This document shows positions 16,194-27,077 of a stretch of DNA of 64,000 nucleotides, one piece after another (the first letter of the stretch is position 1; every line of letters starts with the position of its first letter). The stretch comes from Teredinibacter turnerae. GTDB taxonomy: Bacteria; Pseudomonadota; Gammaproteobacteria; Pseudomonadales; Cellvibrionaceae. Below the pieces are notes generated by a model, which was not told the origin of the DNA, searched no databases, and was given only the letters and a program-made list of their open reading frames with translations. The stretch covers positions 3,720,001 to 3,784,000 of the forward strand of contig NZ_CP149817.1 of NCBI RefSeq assembly GCF_037935975.1. The letters run 5' to 3'. The position numbers and the translations under genes are program-made.

Positions 16194-18561
16194 CGAATTC
16201 ATCCCCCAGTTGCGCAACGATTGCGCTCACTGCACTGTTGATTTCTTCTTCATTAAGAGTGCGTGAAGGATGCTGAAAGGTCAAGCTAAAAGCAAGACTT
16301 TTTCTTTTAGGATCAATACCTTCGCCGCTATAAACGTCAAAAACCTTTAACTTCTTCAAGCTTTTGCCAGCATTATTTCTGATGACATTTTCGAGCTGTG
16401 CACTGCTGATACCCTTGTCGACAAGTACGGCCAAATCTCGGGTAACGCCCGGGAATTTAGACAATGGCTTAAACTCGGGCACGGTGCCTTCGGCGACAGC
16501 TTGTTGGTCCAGCTCGAACACGAATACTGGGCGTGCGATACTTAGCTGCTTCTGAACTGCCGGGTGAATGGCACCTAAATAGCCTACAATCTTGTCGTTC
16601 AAGACCACATCAGCACACTGACCAGGGTGCATGGCGGGGCGTGTGCTGGGTACAAACTGGAACGCCTGAGCGGTAATCGCCAACAGCGACTCCAGGTCCC
16701 CTTTCAGGTCGTAAAAATCCACTTCACCTTTGTCCGCGGACCAGGCCGCCTCGTAACGCGGACCGTAGATTAAACCGGCAATACCCGGTACCTGGGTTAG
16801 CCCTGCTTCGGAAGGGACAAAACGCAGGCCTTTCTCGTATAGTCGCACGCGGCTTTGCTGGCGGTTGAGGTTGCGTACCAGGGTATCCACCAGACCGGGA
16901 ACCAGCGAAGTGCGCATGGTGCTCATATCGGCAGAAATCGGGTTGAGCAATTCAACGGCTTCTCCACCTTCGAAGAGCTGGTGCAATTTCGGGTCGATAA
17001 AGCTATAGGTAATTGCTTCCTGATAACCACGCCCTATCAACTGGCGTGCGACACGGTCTTCCGGAATTTTCTGCTCGCGAATAAGCGGCAATTCCGCGGT
17101 AATACGCATCTGGGTGCTGGGCAGGTTGTTGTAGCCGTAGATACGCGCCAATTCCTCGAGCAGATCCTCTTCGATACTGATGTCAAAGCGGTAACTCGGT
17201 ACGTTGAATTCCCAGCCTGTTGCGGTGGTATCCCGCAGTTCCAAACCAAGGCGCGCGAGAATATCCAGCACTTCGTCGTCCGGAATAGCGAAGCCAAGAC
17301 CCATCTCGATGCGTTCGCGACGCAGGGTCACGCTGCGTGCAGCAGGCAATTCTGTTGGCAACTCCTGGCAAACTACTGGCCCTGCTTCACCGCCGACAAT
17401 GTCGAGTAACAGCTGGGTCGCTCGCTCTAATGCGGCGACTGTGCCATTGAAGTCTACGCCGCGCTCAAAGCGATGCGAGGAGTCGGTATGCAGGCCATAG
17501 GAGCGCGCGCGACCGGCAATAGCCAGCGGCGAGAAGAACGCACTTTCGAGGAATATATTGGTGGTAGCGTTAGTAACCGACGAGGGCTCGCCCCCCATGA
17601 TACCGGCCATGGCCAGCGGGCCTGTGGCATCTGCGATCACCAGGGTGTCGCTGTTAAGTTTTACCTCCTGGCCGTCCAACAGCGTCAGGCATTCATCCTG
17701 TTCGGCCATGCGCACACGGATACCGCCATTCAGTTTGTCCAGGTCGAACGCGTGCATCGGCTGACCCAGTTCGAGCAGGATGTAGTTGGTTACGTCCACA
17801 ATGGCATCGATGGAGCGAATACCGCCGCGGCGCAGGCGTTCCTGCAGCCATTGCGGGCTAGGTGCACTCACATCAACACCCTTGATAACGCGTCCGGCGT
17901 AGCGAGCACAGGCATTGCCCGCCAGCAGCTCAACCGGGAAAGATACCGCTGATTGGGGCGCTACTGGTGCAATCTCGGGGTAGCTCACCTCGCATCGGTT
18001 CAATACGCCCACTTCGCGCGCAAGGCCCTTCAGGCTCAGGCAATCACTGCGGTTTGGCGTGAGGTCTACCTCAATAATGGTGTCGTTAAGACGGAGGTAT
18101 TCGCGTAAATCGGTGCCTACAGGCGCGTCTAGGGCGAGTTCCATCAAGCCGGAATCGTCGTCACCCACTTGCAGTTCGGTTTCTGCGCACAGCATTCCCA
18201 TGGATTCCACGCCGCGCAACTTGGCCTTTTTAATTTTGAACGCTTTACCGTCGTCACCCGGTGGCAGTTGGGCACCCACCAGGGCGAATGGAATTTTGAT
18301 GCCCACGCGCGCATTGGGCGCACCGCAGACCACTTGCTTGATGCCGTCTGGCGCACCGGCAACCTTACATACGCGCAGTTTGTCCGCGTCCGGGTGTTGT
18401 TCGGCTTCCAGAATTTCGCCGACGACCACCTGGCTAAAGCTGCCGGCCACTGGCTCTACGCCGTCCACTTCCAGGCCAGCCATGGTGAGCTGTTCTACGA
18501 GTTGTTCTGTGTTAATGCTGGGGTTTACCCAGGTACGCAACCAGGATTCGCTGAATTTCAT
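16177..18561 (-). CDS. pheT: Phenylalanyl-tRNA synthetase beta subunit
   Basis: 794 residues, matching the E. coli enzyme (795). Domains in order: N-terminal B1 and EMAP/OB-type tRNA-binding domain (about 40-150, with [20 protein letters not shown]), B3/B4 editing domain, B5, the catalytic-like core, and a C-terminal anticodon-binding ferredoxin-like domain ([15 protein letters not shown] onward). With PheS it forms the alpha2beta2 synthetase that charges tRNA-Phe. Gene order pheS-pheT-ihfA is the standard one. Confidence 0.97.
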   Translation of the reverse strand: MKFSESWLRTWVNPSINTEQLVEQLTMAGLEVDGVEPVAGSFSQVVVGEILEAEQHPDADKLRVCKVAGAPDGIKQVVCGAPNARVGIKIPFALVGAQLPPGDDGKAFKIKKAKLRGVESMGMLCAETELQVGDDDSGLMELALDAPVGTDLREYLRLNDTIIEVDLTPNRSDCLSLKGLAREVGVLNRCEVSYPEIAPVAPQSAVSFPVELLAGNACARYAGRVIKGVDVSAPSPQWLQERLRRGGIRSIDAIVDVTNYILLELGQPMHAFDLDKLNGGIRVRMAEQDECLTLLDGQEVKLNSDTLVIADATGPLAMAGIMGGEPSSVTNATTNIFLESAFFSPLAIAGRARSYGLHTDSSHRFERGVDFNGTVAALERATQLLLDIVGGEAGPVVCQELPTELPAARSVTLRRERIEMGLGFAIPDDEVLDILARLGLELRDTTATGWEFNVPSYRFDISIEEDLLEELARIYGYNNLPSTQMRITAELPLIREQKIPEDRVARQLIGRGYQEAITYSFIDPKLHQLFEGGEAVELLNPISADMSTMRTSLVPGLVDTLVRNLNRQQSRVRLYEKGLRFVPSEAGLTQVPGIAGLIYGPRYEAAWSADKGEVDFYDLKGDLESLLAITAQAFQFVPSTRPAMHPGQCADVVLNDKIVGYLGAIHPAVQKQLSIARPVFVFELDQQAVAEGTVPEFKPLSKFPGVTRDLAVLVDKGISSAQLENVIRNNAGKSLKKLKVFDVYSGEGIDPKRKSLAFSLTFQHPSRTLNEEEINSAVSAIVAQLGDEFDASLR

Positions 18562-18663
18562 GTTTTTTAGCTCTTTATTCTGTGGAAGCCGGACATTCCA
18601 CCCTGTATTAATTATTTGCTCGCACGGCCACGCACGCGCAAGCTTTCTGCTCTGACCGTTGAC

Positions 18664-19826
<1,163 letters not shown>

Positions 19827-19867
19827 ATGATCGTTTTACAAACCCATTGGTTACCCAATGACTTTGA

Positions 19868-20227
19868 TCAAGCAGCCAGCGCGTCTTTTGCCTTCGCTAC
19901 AATAGCGGCAAATGCAGGCTTGTCGTGAATAGCCAGGTCGGCCAACACACGACGATCCAGCGTAATCTCCGCTTTTTTCAGACCAGCGATCAAACGGCTG
20001 TAGCTCATGCCTTCGGCGCGAGACTGTGCGTTGATACGGGTGATCCAAAGCGCGCGGAAATTGCGCTTCTTGTTGCGACGGTCGCGATACGCGTACTGAC
20101 CCGCCTTAATAACGGCTTGTTTAGCTACACGGAATACGCGTGAACGAGCACCGTAATAACCTTTTGCTGCTTTTAAAACTTTCTTGTGGCTGCGGCGCGC
20201 CACCACTCCACGTTTAACTCGAGCCAT
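19868..20227 (-). CDS. rplT: 50S ribosomal protein L20
   Basis: 119 residues, canonical L20 ([39 protein letters not shown]). It binds 23S rRNA early in 50S assembly and in many proteobacteria represses its own operon. It follows rpmI by 36 bases. Confidence 0.98.
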   Translation of the reverse strand: MARVKRGVVARRSHKKVLKAAKGYYGARSRVFRVAKQAVIKAGQYAYRDRRNKKRNFRALWITRINAQSRAEGMSYSRLIAGLKKAEITLDRRVLADLAIHDKPAFAAIVAKAKDALAA

Positions 20228-20263
20228 GTGAACTCCTCTCTAAATAATTACTGGTGGGGCCAA

Positions 20264-20458
20264 TTACTTGGCGCGCAACATACGATCTACCGCTGGCACA
20301 TCAGCCGCGTTCAGCGTACTGGTACCGCGCAACTGACGCTTGCGCTTGGTAGTCATCTTAGTGAGGATGTGGCTTTTGAAAGCGTGTTTGTGCTTGTAAC
20401 CGCCAGCAGTCTTTTTGAACCGCTTGGCTGCACCGCTATGTACTTTAGCTTTTGGCAT
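20264..20458 (-). CDS. rpmI: 50S ribosomal protein L35
   Basis: 64 residues, full-length L35 ([17 protein letters not shown] at the start, basic [12 protein letters not shown] in the middle). Normally rpmI follows infC directly; here the upstream neighbour is a GT87-like membrane glycosyltransferase gene and infC is about 2.4 kb away, so rpmI-rplT probably use their own promoter in the 450-base gap upstream. Confidence 0.97.
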   Translation of the reverse strand: MPKAKVHSGAAKRFKKTAGGYKHKHAFKSHILTKMTTKRKRQLRGTSTLNAADVPAVDRMLRAK

Positions 20459-20911
20459 TTGTCTTCTCCAAAATCGGGTTTTAAACCCAGAGTGTTACTT
20501 TCAGAACCAACTAGGCAGCTAAAAAGCCTGAAGGTTCGTTTGTTAGGCCAGAACCTGCGCGAATACGTGCACAGCCCCTGCCCTGCTTTACGCCAAGCAC
20601 TTACGTATGACGTAAAATCCGTGAGCTACGCGCCTCGCCAAAGCTGTATCCAGCGAATAAAAAACGCGCAACATCGAAATACTATTTTTCCCAACGAAGC
20701 CCGAACCGGCTGCTCGAAGCATCAACTCAGACCTTCGATTTAAACCATCACCTCTAACCAGCAAAAACAACAGCTTGTACCTTGTGCCAGTTCTCGTGAC
20801 CAGCCATGCCCGGATCGCGAAGCTTGCGGATTTTAAAGGTGATTCGCCGAATACTCAAGTGATACAGAGCCAATCAATTGAAGTAAGTACCAACTTAAGG
20901 CGTGAAAGGCG
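20459..20911. other. Intergenic leader region upstream of rpmI
   Basis: About 450 bases between the GT87-like gene and rpmI. No gene is supported. It is the likely place of an rpmI-rplT promoter and any L20 regulatory leader, but I cannot delimit one by eye. Confidence 0.4.
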
Positions 20912-22180
20912 TTACACCAGCCTTTTTTGCGGCTTACTCCAAACGCGCACGGCCAATGTGCCCTGCACAGGGAAACATGACGTTGTGAGTACACACGCCA
21001 AACCGAGTGTTGAAAGAGTAAGCACCATAGACCTGTCGACAGGTAAGCCGATGCTGTCCAACATGGTAGATACATTGATATAGCGTGCGGCCGCCAGAAA
21101 CAACCCGGCGAATATCACAAACTGCACTCGACTCAACACAGGCAGCGCAATGAGTGCGCCCGCGAGCAAGGTGTAGTCATAGTCGTGCAACGGCATGCAA
21201 AGGAGCGTTATGAGGAACACAAGGGCGACGTATTGGGGCGCGAACGGTGACCTTACCCACTCGGCAACAACCAAATGGCGATGAACAAGCGCCACCACAG
21301 CAACGAGAAAGGTGCCTAACATAGCAACCGTCGCTGTAGTCCAGCCTGTGAGTGAGCGCAGGCCAGGCAGGATACCAGCATCATTCGGCCCACCTGCATG
21401 CTGGTAATCGGCGATAGAACGTTGCAACTCTGGCAGTGGGTTTAGATCGCCCCCCCAGAGCAACAAGGCGCCGTTAAACAGCCCCACCACCAGTGCCGCG
21501 CGGAAAAATATTGGCCGCCGAACAGGCTGCGCAAGTAAGAACCCCATCAAAAGCAACGATAGATGCGGCTTAATCGACGCAACCAGCACACAGATCGCGA
21601 CCAGCCAGTAGCGTCGCAGCTCCAAAAAGTAGAGCGCGCCGAGTATGCCAGCCATGGCAAAAAGCGAGGTTTGCTCTACGTAAATAGTCGCGGCCACCGA
21701 ACTGACCATGCTGGCGGCCCCAACGACAACAGCAATACTCAGCGCCTTGTGTTTGTTTATTACTGCCGCGTTTGTATGGCGTGAGATGAGCATCCACAAC
21801 AGAGCGAGGGTAATTAACCAAACGAGAATATTGATACCGGCTAACAACCAGCGCGCCGCGTTCCAGCTACCCGATAAAGCAATGGGAACCGTAACCAACG
21901 CCAAAGATGGTGGGTAAAGATGCGCCGCATCGCCGCCCTGGTCGCCGTATAGCGTCGGGCGAAAATTTTCGCCCTGCATTTCCTCTGCCCATACTTTTTG
22001 ATACAACAGATGATCGTAGGGGCTGTTACCCGAGAGCCATATTTTGCCGCTCACGTAGAGATGCCTGCCATCAAGAAATTTGTTGGGTGCCGAGCCACCC
22101 ATGGGTTTTAGTAACAGCAACAACGTACATGCGGCAAACAGCACGGCCAACAAGCGAAAAATAACGGGAGAAGCTTTCAT
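20912..22180 (-). CDS. GT87/DUF2029-like polytopic membrane glycosyltransferase
   Basis: 422 residues with about ten hydrophobic segments. Near the N-terminus, the first periplasmic loop has the family pattern DGRHLYVSGKIWLSGNSPYD followed by HLYPPSLALV, matching the GT-C-fold glycosyltransferase family 87 (DUF2029), which uses polyprenyl-phosphate sugar donors, the Asp near the N-terminus being typical. Donor and acceptor are unknown. It occupies a place between infC and rpmI where most gammaproteobacteria have only a short spacer, and is flanked by long non-coding gaps, suggesting insertion into the translation operon. Confidence 0.78.
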   Translation of the reverse strand: MKASPVIFRLLAVLFAACTLLLLLKPMGGSAPNKFLDGRHLYVSGKIWLSGNSPYDHLLYQKVWAEEMQGENFRPTLYGDQGGDAAHLYPPSLALVTVPIALSGSWNAARWLLAGINILVWLITLALLWMLISRHTNAAVINKHKALSIAVVVGAASMVSSVAATIYVEQTSLFAMAGILGALYFLELRRYWLVAICVLVASIKPHLSLLLMGFLLAQPVRRPIFFRAALVVGLFNGALLLWGGDLNPLPELQRSIADYQHAGGPNDAGILPGLRSLTGWTTATVAMLGTFLVAVVALVHRHLVVAEWVRSPFAPQYVALVFLITLLCMPLHDYDYTLLAGALIALPVLSRVQFVIFAGLFLAAARYINVSTMLDSIGLPVDRSMVLTLSTLGLACVLTTSCFPVQGTLAVRVWSKPQKRLV

Positions 22181-22678
22181 AAACTGTACCTTCCATGAAT
22201 AACAGTTTGTCGGGATGCTTTACCCATAAATCCGGCAGTGAACTAACATCAATACCGCCGGATTAAATCGAGTTTTAACGAGCTGGTACAAAGGAACACG
22301 CTGGAAAAAGTGCGCATGTTTCTTCATCGGAAAAACTCAATCAGCAATATGTTTTCACACATGCCACAACTTCGGAGTAAAACGTTCCCAGCGAGAAAAG
22401 CACGCCAATTAACTGGCTCCGGTGCGGTTCCTTGGAATCCAATCCAGTGGCGTACAGCTTCTTTTACATGAGCAATCCATATGCCGTTATCAATTGGCTG
22501 AATATCGCCTGTGACGTGCTAGATTGCGTTTTTTTGACTTAAAAGGAAGGAAGTTTTTTCAATGGCGCGTGGAGTTTTTTACAAAGTTTTTCTGATGCCA
22601 AAAACAAAACGGCGCAAATGGGAGTGAGGGAGTTAGGCACGTAAAAAAATATAAAAATAATTTTTTATAAGCCCTAAA
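22181..22678. other. Intergenic stretch downstream of infC
   Basis: About 500 bases between the GT87-like gene and the infC terminator. Nothing recognised apart from AT-rich tracts near 22640-22670. Confidence 0.4.
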
Positions 22679-22736
22679 CAAAAAATGCGCCCAACCGGTG
22701 CGAAAAAACTTTCACACTAAAGGTTGTGCGCATTTT
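22679..22736 (-). terminator. Intrinsic terminator downstream of infC
   Basis: Long stem AAAATGCGC..CAACC / GGTTG..GCGCATTTT (one internal mismatch) followed on the minus strand by a run of T. Lying after infC, it would separate thrS-infC from downstream genes. Confidence 0.8.
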
Positions 22737-22849
22737 CAGTGACGTAAACTTTTACAACGGCTTACGCCTTGCGACTTTTTACCCAGACCACAAACACATT
22801 AAAACTGTTGTTTGCTATTGCCAGAGTTCAGCCGCAGATGTTTTGCGGA

Positions 22850-23392
22850 TTATTTACGCTTCTTGGGCGCTAACACCATAATTAACTGGCGCCCTTCCAT
22901 CTTCGGATACTGCTCTACTGACGCGATTTCATCCAGATCTACTTCGATACGTTTCATCATCTCCATACCCAGCTCCTGGTGAGCCATTTCACGGCCCCGG
23001 TAGCGCAGAGAGACTTTCGCTTTGTCGCCATGCTCAATAAAACGCTGCAAGTTACGCAGTTTAACTTTGTAGTCGCCCTCTTCAGTACCAGGACGAAACT
23101 TCATTTCTTTAACCTGCTGTTGCTTCTGTTTCTTTTTAGCTGCCGCTTTTTGCTTCTTAATCTCAAAAAGATGTTTGCCATAATCCATGATTTTGCAAAC
23201 GATTGGCTCGGCCTCGGAAGCAATTTCCACCAGGTCGAGGCTGGCAGCCTGAGCGGCCTCCAACGCTTCCGTGAGGGTCACAATCCCAACTTGTTGACCA
23301 TCGGCGCCTATAAGGCGTACTTGTTTAGCTTGTATCTGATCATTAATCGCCGCTTTCTTTGAACGCCCTTTGGCAGTATCACGATTGTTAAT
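22850..23392 (-). CDS. infC: Translation initiation factor IF-3 (AUU start)
   Basis: 180 residues when started at ATT at 23390-23392, equal in length to E. coli IF-3. The N-terminal part [18 protein letters not shown] and following residues are lost if only ATG starts are allowed (first in-frame ATG is 23281). The ribosome site GAGGAG lies about nine bases before the ATT. The rare AUU start is conserved in infC and serves IF-3 autoregulation, since IF-3 discriminates against non-canonical start codons. N-domain, basic linker helix ([15 protein letters not shown]) and C-domain ([19 protein letters not shown]) are all present. thrS lies just upstream. Confidence 0.96.
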   Translation of the reverse strand: MNNRDTAKGRSKKAAINDQIQAKQVRLIGADGQQVGIVTLTEALEAAQAASLDLVEIASEAEPIVCKIMDYGKHLFEIKKQKAAAKKKQKQQQVKEMKFRPGTEEGDYKVKLRNLQRFIEHGDKAKVSLRYRGREMAHQELGMEMMKRIEVDLDEIASVEQYPKMEGRQLIMVLAPKKRK

Positions 23393-23455
23393 GGTGCATT
23401 TCTCCTCTGCAAATTAATCGTTATCCAGCATCCGCTTTCTTTTATAAGGCGAAAA

Positions 23456-25369
23456 CTATGCCCGCCCACGCTTGGCGACGCTGTCTGCCAAGAGTGTAGC
23501 AAAATCGTCAACGGAGTATGTTCCCAGGTCTTTGCCTTCGCGAGTGCGAACCGCAACGGAGTTGTTTTCCATTTCCTGGTCGCCGACGACCAGCAGATAG
23601 GGAACCTTCTGGATTGTGTGCTCGCGGATTTTAAAGCCGATTTTTTCATTTCTCAAGTCGGAAACCACCCTAAAACCTTCGTTTTGCAGGGAGTTACGGA
23701 CTTTTTCGGCATATTCGGCTTGATTATCTGTGATATTCATAACAACGACCTGCTCCGGCGCCAGCCAGGGGGGGAAGGCGCCCTCGTAGTTCTCGATCAG
23801 AATACCAATAAAACGCTCGAACGACCCGAGAATGGCGCGGTGCAGCATTACTGGCACCTGACGGGACCCATCTTCGGCGACAAATTGCGCATCCAGGCGT
23901 GCCGGCATTGAGAAATCCACTTGAATAGTGCCGCACTGCCATACACGCCCAATGCAGTCTTTCAGGGAGAATTCGATCTTCGGCCCATAAAATGCGCCTT
24001 CACCGGGCAGATACTCAAATGCCAGATCTTTTGCATTGAGAGCGTCCGCGAGGGCCTTTTCAGATTTGTCCCACACTTCCTCGCTGCCAACCCTTTGTTC
24101 CGGGCGGGTAGACAAGCGGATGATCACGTCCTCAAAGCCGAAATCCCGGTATACCTCGTACAACAGGTCGGTAAAGATGGAGACTTCGCTCTGAATGTCG
24201 TCCTCAGCACAGAAAATATGGCCATCGTCCTGAGTGAACGCACGAACACGCATAATGCCCTGCAAGGTACCTGAGGCCTCATTGCGGTGGCAGGAGCCGA
24301 ACTCAGCGAATCGCAGCGGCAGGTCGCGATAACTCTTCAGGCCCTGATTGAACACCTGAATATGGCAAGGGCAGTTCATCGGCTTAACTGCGTAATCACG
24401 GGATTCAGACTCAACGGTGAACATGCCATCGCGGAATTTATCCCAGTGCCCGGAGCGCTCCCACAAGCTTCTGTCCACCACCTGCGGTGTTTTAATCTCC
24501 TTATAACCGTTTTCCCGCTGCACTTTACGCATGTACTGTTCGATCGCGGTGTAAACGGACCAGCCTTTGGGGTGCCAAAACACCATACCTGGCGCTTCTT
24601 CCTGCAAGTGAAAGAGGTCGAACTTTTTGCCAAGCTTGCGATGGTCGCGTTTTTCCGCTTCTTCCAGCCGGTGCAGGTAGGCTTTCAAGTCCTTCTTATT
24701 CGCCCATGCGGTACCGTATATCCGCTGCAGCATTTCGTTTTTTGCATCACCACGCCAGTACGCGCCCGCGACTTTCATCAGCTTAAAGTACTTGAGTTTG
24801 CCCGTTGACGGCACGTGGGGACCGCGGCAAAGGTCTTCGAAATCGCCCTGCTTATAGAGGGAAAGGTCTTCGTTCGCGGGAATACTCTCAATAATCTCCG
24901 CTTTATAGTCTTCGCCAATACCACGGAAAAAAGCCACAGCGTCGTCGCGCGGCAGTACCCGACGGGAGACAGGAATATCCTGTTGAGAAAGCTCCGTCAT
25001 TTTTTTCTCAATGGCGGCTAGATCTTCCGGGGTGAACGCCCGCGAGTAGGCGAAATCATAGTAAAAGCCGTCGTCAATAACCGGCCCGATGGTCACTTGA
25101 GCTTCTGGAAACAGTGTTTTCACCGCTTGCGCCAACAAGTGAGCTGTAGAGTGGCGGATCACCTCCAGACCTTCTGGCGATTTTTCCGTCACAATAGAGA
25201 GCGCCGCATCTTGCTCAATGGTGAATCCGGCATCTACTTCTTTGCCGTCCACAATGCCAGCCAGTGTTGCTTTGGCCAGACCTGGGCCAATATCAGAGGC
25301 AACATCCAGAACAGTAATGGGGTTGGCGAATTCGCGCTTGGAACCGTCGGGGAGAGTTATAACAGGCAT
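23456..25369 (-). CDS. thrS: Threonyl-tRNA synthetase
   Basis: 637 residues from the ATG at 25369, which has ribosome site GAGGA; an in-frame ATG at 25447 would add 26 atypical residues. Domains: N-terminal TGS ([14 protein letters not shown]), editing domain N2 with [10 protein letters not shown] near residue 73, class II catalytic core with [10 protein letters not shown] and [22 protein letters not shown]-type motifs, and C-terminal anticodon-binding domain. It charges tRNA-Thr. Order thrS-infC is standard. Confidence 0.97.
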   Translation of the reverse strand: MPVITLPDGSKREFANPITVLDVASDIGPGLAKATLAGIVDGKEVDAGFTIEQDAALSIVTEKSPEGLEVIRHSTAHLLAQAVKTLFPEAQVTIGPVIDDGFYYDFAYSRAFTPEDLAAIEKKMTELSQQDIPVSRRVLPRDDAVAFFRGIGEDYKAEIIESIPANEDLSLYKQGDFEDLCRGPHVPSTGKLKYFKLMKVAGAYWRGDAKNEMLQRIYGTAWANKKDLKAYLHRLEEAEKRDHRKLGKKFDLFHLQEEAPGMVFWHPKGWSVYTAIEQYMRKVQRENGYKEIKTPQVVDRSLWERSGHWDKFRDGMFTVESESRDYAVKPMNCPCHIQVFNQGLKSYRDLPLRFAEFGSCHRNEASGTLQGIMRVRAFTQDDGHIFCAEDDIQSEVSIFTDLLYEVYRDFGFEDVIIRLSTRPEQRVGSEEVWDKSEKALADALNAKDLAFEYLPGEGAFYGPKIEFSLKDCIGRVWQCGTIQVDFSMPARLDAQFVAEDGSRQVPVMLHRAILGSFERFIGILIENYEGAFPPWLAPEQVVVMNITDNQAEYAEKVRNSLQNEGFRVVSDLRNEKIGFKIREHTIQKVPYLLVVGDQEMENNSVAVRTREGKDLGTYSVDDFATLLADSVAKRGRA

Positions 25370-25601
25370 ATTGGTATCCTCAGTGGTGACCCCTACGAAA
25401 GGCCACGTGATTAGGGGTGCGACGGACAGAATATGTTCACCGCACATAAAAAAGCGAGCCGCGGATTATATAGACAAGCGACGTACAAGTCTAAATTCAC
25501 GACACGTTTGAAATTGTAATCCATCGTTGACTGACCGCCAAAAGCCCTTATCATGCAGCTCTCGCTTAACGCCTTAAGAAACTCAAGGATCACCACCGGT
25601 T

Positions 25602-27002
25602 TTGCTTCCCCTTCACCCTGCAACGCTCGCCAGATATCTCGTGATAACGCTGCTTGCCACAGCGTATAAACAGAGTGCTGCATCGCCATGGGTAGACGCC
25701 GGAGACGCCCGTACCCGCCACCACCTTCTGGTGCTAAAAGACGCAGGTAAAATCCGACTGCCACTGAATACCTGGCCGCTCATGTGGAGCGGAGTAAAGA
25801 GTGAGTTGGACGAATTGCGAGCAGAATCCCTCAGTCAGCGAGAGCTGTGGTCGTATCAATATTTGCGGCACCAGCTTAAACGCGCGATGCGTGAAAGAGA
25901 GCTTGCCATTCAGGCGCAAGCGGCGAGCAGCCCAGGCGCATTTGCCGGTTTTTCAGCGCCCGAAAACGACCCGCAGTTCGGTCGCATCTCATCAACATTT
26001 ACCCGCAGTAACTTTGCTGTCAAGCTGTCGCGAAGTTACGTATTCGACCCGCTGGACGACCACACGAATCGCTACGATGGCTCCTATCTCGCCACTACAC
26101 TTGGCAACTGGGTGCTTGGCGTCGGCGCACAATCGCGCTGGTGGAGCCCAGGCTGGCAATCGAGCCAGCCGCTGAGCACTAATGCCCGCCCAACGCCCGC
26201 ATTGTTTGTTCAGCGCAAAGATGCAAGTGCCGCGAAAAACACCTACCGCACCCCCGTAAGCTGGGACATTGTGCTCTTTGCTGGCGAGCTGCAACAAAAC
26301 GACTACCAACAAAAGCCACTGTTCTCCGGTGCCCGGCTCTCTGTGTCGCCTTCGCGCTTTCTGGAAATTGGTGCAGCGACCACGCAAATATCGAGCGGTG
26401 AACTAAAGCAAAGCGACGACTCGGCGGAAGAAACCGACAGCTACAGATTAATCAGCTTGGACTGGCGCGTGAGCACGAATGCGTCCTGGGGCCAACTGGC
26501 GGTTTATCAGCAACTAGCTCAGGACAATTCTGAGCAAGGCGAGAACAGTTACGTTTTCGGTATCGAAAACGCGATGCTTCTGGGTGATACCCATACCCGC
26601 GTTGCCATCGAATATAACGACAACGCACCGGTAACAAATGCAAATACCGACCTGGTTCATGGCTACCGCAGCTACGAGCGCAGCCTGGGGTCAGCGTTCG
26701 ACTTCAACAAGCACAACCAAAGCGCAACACTGTTGGCGCAACACTATTTCAGTAACGGCCACCAACTACACTGGAAACTAGGCAGAGTTACCTTGAACAA
26801 CGATAATACGCCCGAAGTAGCAGCTGCGGAGGTCGCAGAACAGCATGCGCAGAACACCTCTTTTGCTACAGTACGCTACTCAGCGCCAGTTAACAGCTGG
26901 CTGAAAATCTCCGTCGGTGTTAATTACTTCGCAAATAACATACACCTGGCAGACGAAACAATCAGCTCCGGCGGCTACGCAACCTTCGATCTTCAATTTT
27001 AA
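25602..27002 (+). CDS. wzi: Wzi-like capsule assembly outer-membrane beta-barrel
   Basis: 466 residues with an N-terminal signal-like segment (LARYLVITLLATAYKQSAA), then SPWVDAGDARTRHHLLVLKDAG, which matches the periplasmic plug start of Wzi-type proteins, and a region of alternating strands ending in Phe (ATFDLQF), as for outer-membrane barrels. The segment GNWVLGVGAQSRWWSPGW is the typical Wzi barrel motif. Wzi helps attach or organise surface polysaccharide at the cell surface. It is followed with no gap by a Wza-like export gene, away from the main polysaccharide locus at 46-64 kb. Confidence 0.85.
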   Translation: MLPLHPATLARYLVITLLATAYKQSAASPWVDAGDARTRHHLLVLKDAGKIRLPLNTWPLMWSGVKSELDELRAESLSQRELWSYQYLRHQLKRAMRERELAIQAQAASSPGAFAGFSAPENDPQFGRISSTFTRSNFAVKLSRSYVFDPLDDHTNRYDGSYLATTLGNWVLGVGAQSRWWSPGWQSSQPLSTNARPTPALFVQRKDASAAKNTYRTPVSWDIVLFAGELQQNDYQQKPLFSGARLSVSPSRFLEIGAATTQISSGELKQSDDSAEETDSYRLISLDWRVSTNASWGQLAVYQQLAQDNSEQGENSYVFGIENAMLLGDTHTRVAIEYNDNAPVTNANTDLVHGYRSYERSLGSAFDFNKHNQSATLLAQHYFSNGHQLHWKLGRVTLNNDNTPEVAAAEVAEQHAQNTSFATVRYSAPVNSWLKISVGVNYFANNIHLADETISSGGYATFDLQF

Positions 27003-27077
27003 ATGCACCTGGAAACGAGAATCAGCACGGAAACCACTCATCACATGAATGTCCATCCTACACAAACCCGCTTTATG

